Below are positions 6,994 to 14,565 of a stretch of 14,893 nucleotides of DNA, in pieces. Position 1 is the first letter of the stretch. Every line of letters begins with the position of its first letter. The stretch lies in NCBI GenBank assembly GCA_012031475.1, contig JAAUTJ010000046.1:1-14893 (forward strand), read 5' to 3'. A program made the translations under genes and the position numbers. Below the pieces are notes generated by a model. The model saw nothing but the letters and a program-made list of their open reading frames with translations, was not told where the DNA came from and did not search any database. Origin of the DNA: Leptolyngbyaceae cyanobacterium SM1_3_5. GTDB lineage: Bacteria; Cyanobacteriota; Cyanobacteriia; Elainellales; Elainellaceae.

Positions 6994-7668
6994 ATGCGAA
7001 TTTTGCTGGTGGATGACGATCGCGATCAGCTTGAGCCGCTGCACGAAGCCTTGACGCGATCGGGGCATATCGTCGATGCCGTTGAAGATGGCACGACGGC
7101 GCTTTGGCTGATGGATGAAAAAGAGTACGATTTGCTGATTTTGGATTGGATGCTGCCCGGTGAAGACGGCGTTGTTTTGTGTCAGCGCTATCGTCAAGCT
7201 GGAAAAGCCGCGCCGATCTTGATGTTGACGGCAAAAGACACGACTGCCGACAAGGTGATCGGGCTGGATGCGGGCGCGGATGATTATCTGGTCAAGCCTG
7301 TGGACGTGAAAGAATTGCTGGCGCGGGTGCGGGCACTGCGGCGGCGATCGCCCCTGTGGTGTGGCGATGTTTTGCAGGTGGGCAGTCTGCGGCTGCATCT
7401 GGATACGATGCGGGTTGAGCGCAATGACAGCAGTTTAAAGCTGAGCAGTCGTGATTTTCAACTGTTGGAGTACATGATGCGGCATCCGAGGCAAATTTTG
7501 ACTCATGCCCAACTTGAGCGATCGCTGTGGGAATGGGGCGAAGAGCCGGAAAGCAATGCCGTCGCTGCTCGAATCAAACGGCTGCGGCAGCGATTGCGCG
7601 AACTCGAAGCGGAAAGCTGGATCGAAACGGTTTATGGTACGGGCTATCGGTTGGAACCTCCTTCGTAA
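6994..7668 (+). CDS. OmpR-family response regulator (RppA/QseB-like)
   Basis: 224-residue two-domain regulator. Receiver domain, residues 1-115: acidic cluster Asp7-9, phosphoacceptor Asp51 (LILDWMLPG), Thr79 (LMLTAKD) and Lys101 (DDYLVKPVD) are all present, so it should be phosphorylatable. The C-terminal winged helix, about 128-222, has 'LSSRDFQLLEYMMRHPRQIL', 'NAVAARIKRLRQRLRE' and 'WIETVYGTGYRLE'. The DWMLPG and LTAKD...ADDYLVKP motifs are like cyanobacterial RppA/NrsR regulators. Start ATG at 6994 is chosen over an in-frame TTG at 6967 because it begins with MRILLVDDD. The cognate kinase starts 13 bp after the stop. Located just after the exported OB-fold gene, although a terminator intervenes. 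Target genes are not shown by sequence. Confidence 0.94.
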   Translation: MRILLVDDDRDQLEPLHEALTRSGHIVDAVEDGTTALWLMDEKEYDLLILDWMLPGEDGVVLCQRYRQAGKAAPILMLTAKDTTADKVIGLDAGADDYLVKPVDVKELLARVRALRRRSPLWCGDVLQVGSLRLHLDTMRVERNDSSLKLSSRDFQLLEYMMRHPRQILTHAQLERSLWEWGEEPESNAVAARIKRLRQRLRELEAESWIETVYGTGYRLEPPS

Positions 7669-7681
7669 TTTCTCGATCGCA

Positions 7682-9150
7682 ATGGCACATCTTTTTCGAC
7701 TTCAGCACCGTTGGCTCGCCCTGCCAATTCGCACCAGGGGAACGCTGATTATTGCGATTCCAGTTGTCTGTTTGTTCACTGCGCTGGTTGCTTTCACCTG
7801 GTTAAAAGCTAGCCTGGTTGAAGATGAAACCTGGGTGCAGCATAGCCAAATTGTCCGAATCGAAACCAAGCAATTATTGAATGCGCTGCTAGATGCAAAT
7901 GCGGGCGTTCAAGAATATGGAATGACGCAAAAAAACGAATTTTTAGCACCGTATCATCGATCGAAAACGATAATTCCGGCTTCGCTCGATCGCCTCGAAA
8001 ATCTGGTGCAAAATAATTCCGGGCAGCGCGATCGCATTCAAAGAGTTCGCACTTTGGTCAATGAAAACCTGATCATCTTTCAGCAGAAGATCGAACGACA
8101 CCCTGAAATTAGATCCGATCGCTTGGTGTCTGCAACTGCGCTCTACAACTGGCTAGAAGCAGGCGAAACGACGATGAATGCAGCCCGATCGGAAATCGAT
8201 CGATTTGCCGAGATGGAAGAGCAGTTGCTCGCACAGCACCGACAACACCAAGATTTTTATCGGCAAATCACCTGGATTGTTTTATGGATCTCTGGGGCGA
8301 TCGGCACGTTGGGAGCCTATTTTGCGATTCATCTTTTTCAACAGCTAGAGCAAGAATTAGCCAGTCGAGAAAGCAGTTTGCGCGAAACCAATCAGCGGCT
8401 TGAAATTGCCTGCGATCAGCTTCAGCGATTTACCGCAAACGCTTCACATGAACTGCGTGCGCCGCTGGCGGCAGTGTTAAGCAATGCTCAAGTTGGGCTG
8501 ATGAATTTGGAAGATTTTGATCAGCCTTCGATCGCACTGCGTAAAAAGCTCGAAAAATTGTTGGTCTCACCAAACAGATGAGTTCTTTGGTGGGTGAGCT
8601 ATTATTTTTAGCCCGACACGAAGGTCTGATTGCGGCTGATTCGCTGCAACCGATCGACCTGAAGCGATTAGTTTCTGATCTGTTCACGGAATGGTTGCCC
8701 CAAGCGAACTCGCACCAGCTTCGGCTCACCAGTCAGCTTCCAAATGAAACAGTGATGGTGAAAGCCGATGCGAGTTTGCTCAGGCAGTCGATCGCCAATC
8801 TCTTGAGCAATGCCTGTCGCTATACTTCCGCAGGCGGCACGATTCAACTGCGGCTGTTGATCGACAGGCAGCAGGCCATGATTCAGGTTGAAGATTCGGG
8901 CATTGGCATTCCTACCGCCGCCCTGTCGCATGTGTTTGAGCGATTTTATCGAGTCGATGCCAAGCGATCGAAGGCATCCGGCGGCTTTGGCTTAGGGCTA
9001 GCGATCTCCGACCAGATTGTGCGGGCACATGGCGGACAAATCTCCGTTCACAGCATTCTTGAGCAAGGATCAACCTTCCAAATTGCGCTGCCACTGCTCA
9101 GCAACGGTGAACCCCTTCTTGCCGAGATAGGGCAGCAGAAATTTCTGTAG
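7682..9150 (+). CDS. CHASE3-domain sensor histidine kinase (frameshifted)
   Basis: Cognate kinase of the preceding regulator, about 489 residues after restoring one A in the AAAAA run at 8553-8557. First transmembrane helix about 20-42 (GTLIIAIPVVCLFTALVAF). The extracytoplasmic sensor about 43-195 fits CHASE3 (TWVQHSQIV, LLDANAGVQEYGMTQ, FLAPY). Second helix about 196-216. HisKA phosphoacceptor His256 in SHELRAPL. HATPase motifs: N box SIANLLSNACRY, G1 VEDSGIGIP, F box FERFYRVD, G2 GGFGLGLAIS. The break separates the H box from the ATPase half; the joined sequence KKLEKIVGLTKQMSSLVGEL is natural. As written the gene gives two halves (7682-8581 and 8578-9150). The ligand of CHASE3 sensors is unknown. 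It is convergent with pstB, 21 bp apart. Confidence 0.9.
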
Positions 9151-9171
9151 CCGCCTGCTCTCCAGCGATGC

Positions 9172-9981
9172 TTAGCCGAAACGACCGCTGACGTAATCCT
9201 GCGTTGCAGTTTGCTGGGGATTGTTGAAGATCTCCTGAGTCGGCGCAAATTCGACCAGATAGCCAAACTTCGCGCCCTGATCGCCTGCTTCTGCGTTGTA
9301 GAAGGCGGTCATGTCCGAGGCACGAGCGGCCTGCTGCATGTTGTGCGTCACGATCACGATCGTGTACTGCTGCTTGAGTTCGTGAATCAGTTCCTCGACG
9401 CGCAAAGTCGAGATCGGGTCAAGGGCAGAGCAGGGTTCGTCCATCAGCAGCACTTCCGGTTCGATCGCCAACGCCCGCGCAATGCAAAGCCGCTGCTGCT
9501 GCCCACCCGACAGGGCAAGGCCGCTTTGCTTGAGCTTGTCTTTCACTTCGTCCCAGATCGCGGCCTGACGGAGCGATCGCTCGACCAGTTCGTCCATGCT
9601 GCCCCGGTAGCCGTTGATGCGAGCGCCAAAAGCGATATTTTCGTAGATCGATTTGGGGAACGGGTTCGGCTTTTGGAACACCATGCCGACGCGCCGACGC
9701 ACTTCGACCGGATCAACGCGCTTGTCATACAGATCCACATCGTTGAACGTGATCCGGCCTTTGACCTGGCAGCTTGGAATCAGATCGTTCATACGGTTGA
9801 AGCAGCGCAGAACCGTTGATTTGCCGCATCCCGAAGGGCCAATGAACGCCGTCACCTGATTGGTGGGAATGTTCAGATTGACATGCCGCACCGCCTCGAA
9901 CGAACCATAGAAAACCGACAGGTTTTCGACGTTGAAAACCGTCATATCTCGTTGCGTCGCGGTCGAAGAATTCGTTTGCAT
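9172..9981 (-). CDS. pstB: Phosphate ABC transporter ATP-binding protein PstB
   Basis: Intact 269-residue ATPase that powers phosphate import by PstSCA. Walker A GPSGCGKS at 48-55, PstB-type Q-loop 'GMVFQKPNPFPKSIYENIAFG', signature LSGGQQQR at 157-164, Walker B VLLMDEP at 177-183, and switch His213 in VTHNMQQA. 'FIGPSGCGKSTVLRCFNRMND' and 'DEPCSALDPISTLRVEELI' are diagnostic. Start ATG 9981 is used; Met13 is an alternative. It is the last gene of pstSCAB. The 88-bp gap after pstA contains TTGACA (minus strand, 10019-10024), a perfect -35 hexamer but without a good -10, so an internal promoter is uncertain. No terminator is visible in the 21 bp to the convergent kinase gene. Confidence 0.97.
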   Translation of the reverse strand: MQTNSSTATQRDMTVFNVENLSVFYGSFEAVRHVNLNIPTNQVTAFIGPSGCGKSTVLRCFNRMNDLIPSCQVKGRITFNDVDLYDKRVDPVEVRRRVGMVFQKPNPFPKSIYENIAFGARINGYRGSMDELVERSLRQAAIWDEVKDKLKQSGLALSGGQQQRLCIARALAIEPEVLLMDEPCSALDPISTLRVEELIHELKQQYTIVIVTHNMQQAARASDMTAFYNAEAGDQGAKFGYLVEFAPTQEIFNNPQQTATQDYVSGRFG

Positions 9982-10069
9982 AGCTGATTTTGGGGTGTGA
10001 CTGCTACTAAAGGATCGTTGTCAAGAGTTAAAGAGTGAACATGTGACGGATCGATCGAGCGGCAGCGTT

Positions 10070-10995
10070 CTAGCGTCTGCCTGCTCCCTGGAAGCGGTTC
10101 CGCAAATAGACAGCGATCGAGTTCATCGTCAGCAGCACAATCATCAGCACAATGATTCCCGCTGCGGCATTGGCGTGGAAGTCAGCTTGTGGGCGCGATG
10201 TCCAGTTGAAATGATGATCGGCAGGGCGGTGAACTGCGATTGCAGACCATCCGGCAAAAAGGTCACAAAGGTCAGCGCTCCGATCACGATCAGCGTGGCC
10301 GTGTCTCCGATCGCTCGCGACAAAGCCAAAATCGTCCCCGTCAAAATGCCCGGAAGGGCAAGCGGCAAAACATGCTCGCGCACCGTTTGCCAGCGGGTCG
10401 AACCCAGCGCAAAGCCAGCCTGTCTGAGGCTGTCAGGCACGGCTCGGAGCGCTTCACGAGTCGATACGATGATCACGGGCAACACGAGCAGAGAGAGCGT
10501 CAAACCGCCTGCCAACAGGCTGCGACCGCCTGTGATCGGCTGCATTAGACGGACAAAGACTTGCAGGCCAAGCAGACCGTAGATGATCGAGGGAACTGCC
10601 GCCAGGTTGTTGATGTTGACTTCGATCACCTGCGTGATCCAGGATTTTCTCGACGCAAATTCTTCCAGGAAAATGCCCGCCCCGACGCCGACCGGAAAGG
10701 CAACCGCTGTGGTGATCAGCAGCAGCCAAATCGTTCCGGCCAGGGCAGAGAGGACTCCGGCACGTTCGGCACGGCGCGAAGGATAGCTGGTGAGAAACTG
10801 CCAGCTAAAGCGCGGCAATCCATCCGACAGCACATCCAGCAGCAGCAGCCCCAGCACCACGAGTCCCGTCAGCGTGGCGATCAAACAGGCAATCTGAAAA
10901 ATCCGATCGAGCCGATAGCGCTGTTCGATCGAAGCGGTAAAGCGGCTCGCGGTGGATGAATCTTGCAGGCGAGCGTTGGGGTCGATCGTAGTCAT
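10070..10995 (-). CDS. pstA: Phosphate ABC transporter permease PstA (C-terminal frameshift)
   Basis: Inner-membrane permease of the phosphate importer, about 308 residues when restored. Several hydrophobic segments (e.g. QIACLIATLTGLVVLGLLL, TIWLLLITTAVAFPVGVGAG). The EAA loop that contacts PstB is intact: EALRAVPDSLRQAGFALGS...EHVLPLALPGI. The frame breaks at 10209-10211, where three A (coding T) stand for an expected four. Unrestored, it ends at 10144 with an unnatural tail. With the base restored it reads LPIIIFNWTSRPQADFHANA, followed by the last transmembrane helix and LRNRFQGAGRR, ending at 10070. Its ATG overlaps the pstC stop by one base (TAATG), so the two are translationally coupled. 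Confidence 0.95.
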
Positions 10996-11933
10996 TATTC
11001 GTACTTCTCCTGGAAGCGACGGACAAACCAGAAGCTAAACAAATTTAGCACCAGGGTAATCAGAAACAGCGTCGTGCCCACTGCAAACAGCGTGTCGTAC
11101 TTCAGAGTGCCCGTTGGCACATCGCCGCCCGCCACCTGCGCGATGAACGCCGTCATCGTCATGATCGAGACGCGCGGGTCAAGCGTCAGGCGGGGATTTT
11201 GTCCGGCTGCCAACGTCACAATCATGGTTTCACCGACCGCTCGCGACATTGCCAGAATGAACGAGGCCACAATGCCAGAAAGCGCAGCCGGAACCACAAC
11301 GTTCGTAATCGTCTCGCGCTTGGTGGTTCCCAGCGCATAAGATCCTTGCCGCAGACTGCTCGGCACGGCATAGATCGCATCTTCGCTTAAAGAAGCGACG
11401 GTGGGCAAAATTGCAAAGCCCATAATCACGCCCGCGCTGAGGCCGTTGAAGCTCTCTAGACCTGGAATAAACGGTTTCAAAATCGGCGTGACAAACAGCA
11501 GCGCGAAGTAGCCAAAAACGACGGTGGGAACGCCTGCCAGCACTTCCAACGCGGGCTTGAGAATGCCCCGGACTTTGGGTGAAGCATATTCGCTCATGTA
11601 GATCGCCGCGAGCAGACCCAGCGGCAGGGCAACCAGCAGGGCGATCGCCGTTGTCAAAAACGTCGCACCGATCAGCACAAAAATGCCGTACTGCGGGTCG
11701 GCAAACAGCGGCGTCCACTGGCGATCGGTGAGGAAGCGCCAGAGCGGAACCTGACTGAAAAATCGGAAGGTTTCAAAAATCAGCGTCAGGACAATGCCCA
11801 GCGTGGTCAAAACCGAGACCAAGGCGAAAAAGCCAAACGTCAGCTTGACAGCCAGTTCGCTCAGCTTGCTGGCCGATCGATTCGGCTGCCAGCGCGTTTC
11901 ATCCGCATGGTTAGAAGAAAGCATTTGTGCCAT
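10995..11933 (-). CDS. pstC: Phosphate ABC transporter permease PstC
   Basis: Intact 312-residue permease, the second membrane subunit with PstA. A short hydrophilic N-terminus precedes the first helix (LTFGFFALVSVLTTLGIVLT). Conserved PstC features: 'WTPLFADPQYGIFVLIGATF', 'EYASPKVRGILKPALEVLAG', 'GVPTVVFGYFALLFVTPIL', and the EAA loop 'EDAIYAVPSSLRQGSYALGT'. 'AMSRAVGETMIVTLAAGQNP' is a family hallmark. Start ATG 11933 is used; Met4 is an alternative, and only a weak GAG precedes it. It lies 124 bp downstream of pstS, separated by a hairpin and a tandem repeat. Its stop overlaps the pstA start. Confidence 0.97.
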   Translation of the reverse strand: MAQMLSSNHADETRWQPNRSASKLSELAVKLTFGFFALVSVLTTLGIVLTLIFETFRFFSQVPLWRFLTDRQWTPLFADPQYGIFVLIGATFLTTAIALLVALPLGLLAAIYMSEYASPKVRGILKPALEVLAGVPTVVFGYFALLFVTPILKPFIPGLESFNGLSAGVIMGFAILPTVASLSEDAIYAVPSSLRQGSYALGTTKRETITNVVVPAALSGIVASFILAMSRAVGETMIVTLAAGQNPRLTLDPRVSIMTMTAFIAQVAGGDVPTGTLKYDTLFAVGTTLFLITLVLNLFSFWFVRRFQEKYE

Positions 11934-11967
11934 AAACTCATTTCACCGAGGCGACAGGGGACTAGGG

Positions 11968-11995
11968 GCAGGCCAGCCGCAAGCAACTGGCCTGC
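11968..11995 (-). promoter_or_regulatory. Intercistronic hairpin between pstS and pstC
   Basis: Perfect 9-bp inverted repeat GCAGGCCAG / CTGGCCTGC with a 10-base loop. It has no T tract in the transcribed (minus) direction. It is therefore more likely a 3'-end-stabilising or attenuating hairpin for pstS mRNA than a full terminator. Such a hairpin would let the binding protein be made in excess over the membrane subunits; that role is inferred. Confidence 0.65.
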
Positions 11996-12007
11996 ATCGA
12001 ACGGTTT

Positions 12008-12035
12008 GGAGGCAACGGTTAGGAGGCAACGGTTA
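12008..12035 (-). repeat. Two perfect 14-bp tandem repeats in the pstS-pstC gap
   Basis: GGAGGCAACGGTTA occurs twice in a row (plus-strand reading). Partial further units lie on both sides: AACGGTT before and GGAAG after. It lies between the pstS stop and the intercistronic hairpin. The period is twice seven, like the heptameric short tandem repeats known in cyanobacteria. Confidence 0.8.
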
Positions 12036-12057
12036 GGAAGCGATCGCCACAGCGAAA

Positions 12058-13121
12058 CTAGCTCGCATCCAGCAGTTCTTCAACGCTGGCTCCTTCGGGC
12101 GCACCTTCCTTGAAAATGGTTCCGGTTGTACCTGCATCCAGACGGGTTTTGGCTTTTTGGTAAACCGAATCCGACAGTTGCACATAGCCTGCTTCTTCCA
12201 CCAAGCCAGCATTGGCAGGGTTGAGGTAGAAGTCCATGAACGCTTTCACTTCTGGACGCTCAGCCACCGCTTGCTTGTTGACGTAGATAAACAAGGGGCG
12301 CGTCATCGGCACATAGGTTCCGTCGAGGACGGTTTCCGGGCTGGGTGCCACACACTGACCGTTGCCGCTATCGATTTGAACAGATTCGACGCGCTCCCGG
12401 TTTTCTTCGTAGTAGGCGTAGCCGAAGTAGCCCAGAGCGTTCCGGTTGCCTTCGACACCTTGTACCAGCACGTTGTCGTCTTCGCTGGCGGTGTAGTCGC
12501 CTCGGCTGGCACCTTCTTCTCCGTTCACAACATCCGTGAAGTAGTCAAACGTACCGGAGTCGGTTCCCGGTCCAAACAGGGCAAGCGGTGCATCGGGGAA
12601 ACCATCCCGGACTTGATTCCAGTTGGTCACTGTGCCTTGGGCGCTCGGCTGCCAGATGGTTCTTAGTTCTGCGACGGTCAAGCATTCTGCCCAATCGTTT
12701 TCGGGGCTAACCACCACCGTCAGCGCATCAAAGGCAACGGGCAGTTCGACAAATTCAACGCCTTTTTCTTGGCAGGCGGCAATTTCGTCGGCTTCGATCG
12801 GGCGCGAGGCGTTGGAAACTTGCGTTTCGCCGTTACAGAACTTCTCAAAGCCGCCGCCTGTTCCCGACGTTCCGACCGTGACTTGAACGCCACTATTTGC
12901 GGCCTGGAATTCTTCGGCCATTGCTTCCGAGATGGGGAAGACCGTGCTTGATCCATCGGCAGCGATCGATCCGGTGAGGTTTTCTGTGGCTGTGTCGCCG
13001 CCGCAGCGGGCGATTCAGTGGTTCCCGTGTTGGTTCCACCGCCACAGGCAATTAGAGAGAAAGTCAAAAAGGCTAAAACTGCTGCGCGAGTCAGCCGCTT
13101 GAAGCGAAATTTGAACAGCAT
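12058..13121 (-). CDS. pstS: Phosphate-binding lipoprotein PstS (frameshifted near the N-terminus)
   Basis: Periplasmic high-affinity phosphate-binding subunit, about 354 residues restored. Lipoprotein signal: MLFKFRFKRLTRAAV...LTFSLIACGGG, with lipobox LIAC and lipidated Cys26, followed by a Thr/Ala-rich linker. One base is missing near 12995-12997. After restoring it, the text runs ENLTGSIAADGSSTVFPISE, the conserved PstS N-terminal phosphate-binding strand, into MAEEFQAANSGVQVTVGTSG. Other family motifs: GTSGTGGGFEKFC, VSNASRPI, 'ALFGPGTDSGTFDYF' and 'ALGYFGYAYYEEN'. The two Cys in FCNG and AACQ probably form a disulfide, as in other cyanobacterial PstS/SphX. First gene of the operon; a Pho box and a -10 lie upstream. 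Unrestored, the ORF begins at 12921 and lacks the signal. Confidence 0.95.
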
Positions 13122-13161
13122 GAGATTAAGGGGTGCGATACAAGTTGGCTAAACGCCTCAC

Positions 13162-13205
13162 ATAGTATCGCCCCCACGTAAAGAAAAGGTTAAGTACACC
13201 TTGAA
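13162..13205 (-). promoter_or_regulatory. Pho box (SphR/PhoB-type) and -10 of the pst operon
   Basis: Read on the minus strand there are three 8-bp units with 3-bp spacers: TTCAAGGT (13205-13198), CTTAACCT (13194-13187) and CTTTACGT (13183-13176). Against the cyanobacterial Pho-box consensus YTTAAYYW they match 5, 8 and 6 of 8. A -10-like TACTAT (13167-13162, 4 of 6) follows 8 bp after the last unit, so the Pho box replaces the -35, as in PhoB-class promoters. The operon should be induced by phosphate starvation; which kinase/regulator acts is not in the window. Confidence 0.75.
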
Positions 13206-13251
13206 TCTACCGAAAAGCAGTGGAAATTTTCAAGCGAATCTCTTCGATGTT

Positions 13252-13405
13252 TTATTCAGCACAGTTCTTGAGCAGCCACGCCCGATCGCCGTTTGGCAAC
13301 TTCTCAACCTCCAACTTCAACTCCAGCCCGCCCTGTCGCCTGCGATCGCACTTTTGGCCGAATAAAATAGGGGTAATTACCGAGGCGCTTTTTCTTCCTA
13401 CTCAT
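13252..13405 (-). CDS. Probable small protein, hidden by two lost bases
   Basis: No single ORF covers this stretch. Read from ATG 13405, the N-terminus is MSRKKKRLGNYPYFIRPK. Adding one A in the run at 13352-13355 and one base near 13321-13328 gives SAIAGDRAG, then LELKLEVEKLPNGDRAWLL, then KNCAE and a TAA at 13252. The restored 51-residue peptide is basic at the start and amphipathic after, with no export signal. The ATG overlaps the divergent ATG of the DCC gene (shared CATG), which is unusual, so the start may be wrong. I do not recognise the family. The evidence is natural-looking peptide text under the same deletion-only pattern seen elsewhere; chance is possible. Confidence 0.4.
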
Positions 13406-13823
13406 GACTTACTACATTATTTACGACGGCAACTGTAACCTCTGTAGCAATTTGGTTCAGGCCTTGGAGCAACTCGATCGCGGCGATCGCTTTTCCTACC
13501 TCCCCATGCAGGATGCCGCAGAACTAGCAAAATTCAACATCACGCCCGAAGATTGCGAACTCGGCGTCATTCTAATTAATGCCGAAAACCCCTCACAGCG
13601 CTGGCAGGGAACCGCAGCGGCAGAAGAAATCGCTCAGCTTTTGCCGATCGCCAGTCCGATCGTGTCGGCTTACCGCGCCATTCCCGGACTGAAAGCACTG
13701 GGCGATCGCGTGTACGAACAGGTGCGCGACAATCGCTATGCGCTGTTTGGCAAACGCGAAACGGTTTATCGATCGAAATACCCCGTTTGTGATGACAACT
13801 GCGAGCCGTTTCCTGCTCGATAA
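13404..13823 (+). CDS. DCC-family (YuxK/DUF393) thiol-disulfide oxidoreductase-like protein
   Basis: Intact 139-residue thioredoxin-fold protein. N-terminus MTYYIIYDGNCNLCSNLV carries the family hallmark DGxCxLC, with Cys11 and Cys14 forming a CxxC redox pair. The conserved 'FSYLPMQDAAEL', the substrate-facing 'RWQGTAAAEEI', and 'YRAIPGLKALGDRVYEQVRDNRYALFG' agree with the family. A second Cys pair near the C-terminus (PVCDDNCEPF) could bind metal or form a disulfide. Such proteins are predicted oxidoreductases; the substrate is unknown. ATG 13404 is the only start giving the hallmark N-terminus; there is no clear Shine-Dalgarno. A long hairpin follows 9 bp after the stop. Confidence 0.92.
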   Translation: MTYYIIYDGNCNLCSNLVQALEQLDRGDRFSYLPMQDAAELAKFNITPEDCELGVILINAENPSQRWQGTAAAEEIAQLLPIASPIVSAYRAIPGLKALGDRVYEQVRDNRYALFGKRETVYRSKYPVCDDNCEPFPAR

Positions 13824-13832
13824 AAAGGCGTT

Positions 13833-13867
13833 TTGCTAGATATTTTGCACTCGAAAATATCTAGCAA
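13833..13867 (+). terminator. Perfect 14-bp hairpin after the DCC gene
   Basis: TTGCTAGATATTTT pairs perfectly with AAAATATCTAGCAA around a 7-base loop. The stem is A+T-rich, and no T tract follows on the plus strand. On either strand it could act as a terminator, transcript 3' end or operator. Its position 9 bp after the stop favours a terminator role. Confidence 0.6.
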
Positions 13868-13885
13868 GTTCGATCGAAATTCCGG

Positions 13886-13957
13886 TATACTACTCCGCTA
13901 AGGGAAGAACACGCCCCTGTGCCTTCGGTAGCCGCCGAAAAACACAGAGGACTTCCC
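13886..13957 (+). promoter_or_regulatory. Promoter -10 and structured 5' leader of the downstream gene
   Basis: TATACT at 13886-13891 (5 of 6 to -10) would start transcription near 13898, just before a nested hairpin. The outer stem GGGAAG (13902-13907) pairs with CTTCCC (13952-13957). The inner stem CCCCTGTG (13914-13921) pairs with CACAGAGG (13943-13950), one mismatch. The apical stem TTCGG pairs with CCGAA (13924-13939). The leader runs on for about 35 bases to a GGAGG Shine-Dalgarno and ATG 13993. No good -35 is seen. I do not recognise it as a known riboswitch class. Confidence 0.5.
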
Positions 13958-13992
13958 CCAACCGATACCGTAGATATCAATTGGAGGCGTTT

Positions 13993-14503
13993 ATGATCTT
14001 ACGTCAGCTTTGCGCTGCGGCTGCAATGTTTCACCACGTTGTGGCCGCAGCCGAGGATTCATTCCTGTCCTTTTCGCTCAATTCTTAGGCGGGAGGACGA
14101 TTGAATTATGGGAGTTAGGAACTATTTTCCTAGCTCGATCGCGAAGCGCTCCCGGGAACGGTATCGCGTTTGTCGTCCTGTTGTGCGTGGACGGCAGACG
14201 CCTTCGAGTCGAAGTGATTTTGGATTTGCAAGATCGCTTACTGTTTGTGCCGATCGGCATCTTGCCGCATATCCGCAATCGCCTTCCGCTGTTTCTGGAG
14301 AAATTGAGCGCGATCGCCGCGAACATTTTGGCTCTGCAAAAGTGGAACGGTCAAGATACAGCAACGGAATATCAGCCGATTTTTTGCTCAAAGGCTATCA
14401 AACCACGAGCAGCCACGTTCGCTTTAACGTCATCTTGGGCGAACCGCACGGCCTTCAGGTGGGCGAACTTGACCAGCAATCGGAGGTGGTGCTAGACGAG
14501 TAA
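13993..14503 (+). CDS. Unrecognised ~170-residue protein (two frameshifts) with structured leader
   Basis: ATG 13993 has a perfect GGAGG 5 bases upstream. The frame begins MILRQLCAAAAMFHHVVAAAE and hits TAG at 14086. Adding a G at 14055-14056 leads into GFIPVLFAQFLGGRTIELWE, then LRVEVILDLQDRLLFVPIGI. Adding a T in the run at 14380-14385 leads into LLKGYQTTSSHVRFNVILGE and the TAA end, VGELDQQSEVVLDE. The N-terminus is Ala-rich and hydrophobic, but a true signal is uncertain. The middle carries a dispersed 33-bp repeat (14137-14169). An 8-bp inverted repeat, GCTGCGGC (14014-14021) with GCCGCAGC (14044-14051), lies in the first codons. Alternatives: a short 31-residue leader ORF, or a decaying gene. 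No family recognised. Confidence 0.45.
14137..14169 (+). repeat. Dispersed ~33-bp repeat, copy 2
   Basis: Begins GATCGCGAAGCGC, has a TCCCGGGA palindromic core and ends AACGGTATCGCGT. 29 of 33 positions match 1641-1672. It lies inside the reading frame of the unrecognised protein and is translated as ARSRSAPGNGIA, sharing NGIA in the same frame with copy 1. It resembles in size and position the small dispersed repeats described in cyanobacterial genomes. Confidence 0.65.
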
Positions 14504-14511
14504 TGAAATCG

Positions 14512-14540
14512 ATCGGGGTGCGACGATGTTGTGCCCCGAT
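14512..14540. terminator. Hairpin terminator between convergent genes
   Basis: ATCGGGGTGC (14512-14521) pairs with GTGCCCCGAT (14531-14540): 10 bp including two G-U pairs, 9-base loop. It lies 8 bp after one stop codon and 25 bp before the stop of the convergent Uma2 gene, so it could serve both directions. There is no long T tract. Confidence 0.6.
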
Positions 14541-14565
14541 TCTGAATAATTAGACCGATTGTAAC

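Noticed and set aside
7527..7748. Short ORF across the regulator/kinase junction
   Set aside because: It is out of frame with both conserved genes and has no recognisable content.
8540..8600. Programmed frameshift in the poly-A run of the histidine kinase
   Set aside because: The same kind of one-base loss occurs across the window in unrelated genes and in T, G and C runs too, so sequencing error explains it better.
12395..12410. Possible third copy of the dispersed repeat (GCGCTCCCGG)
   Set aside because: Only 10 bp match, without flanking similarity, and the bases are explained by conserved pstS codons.
13898..13992. Known riboswitch (glutamine, cobalamin, yybP) or SRP RNA in the leader
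   Set aside because: None of the conserved core motifs of these classes that I know could be matched, so it is left as an unassigned structured leader.
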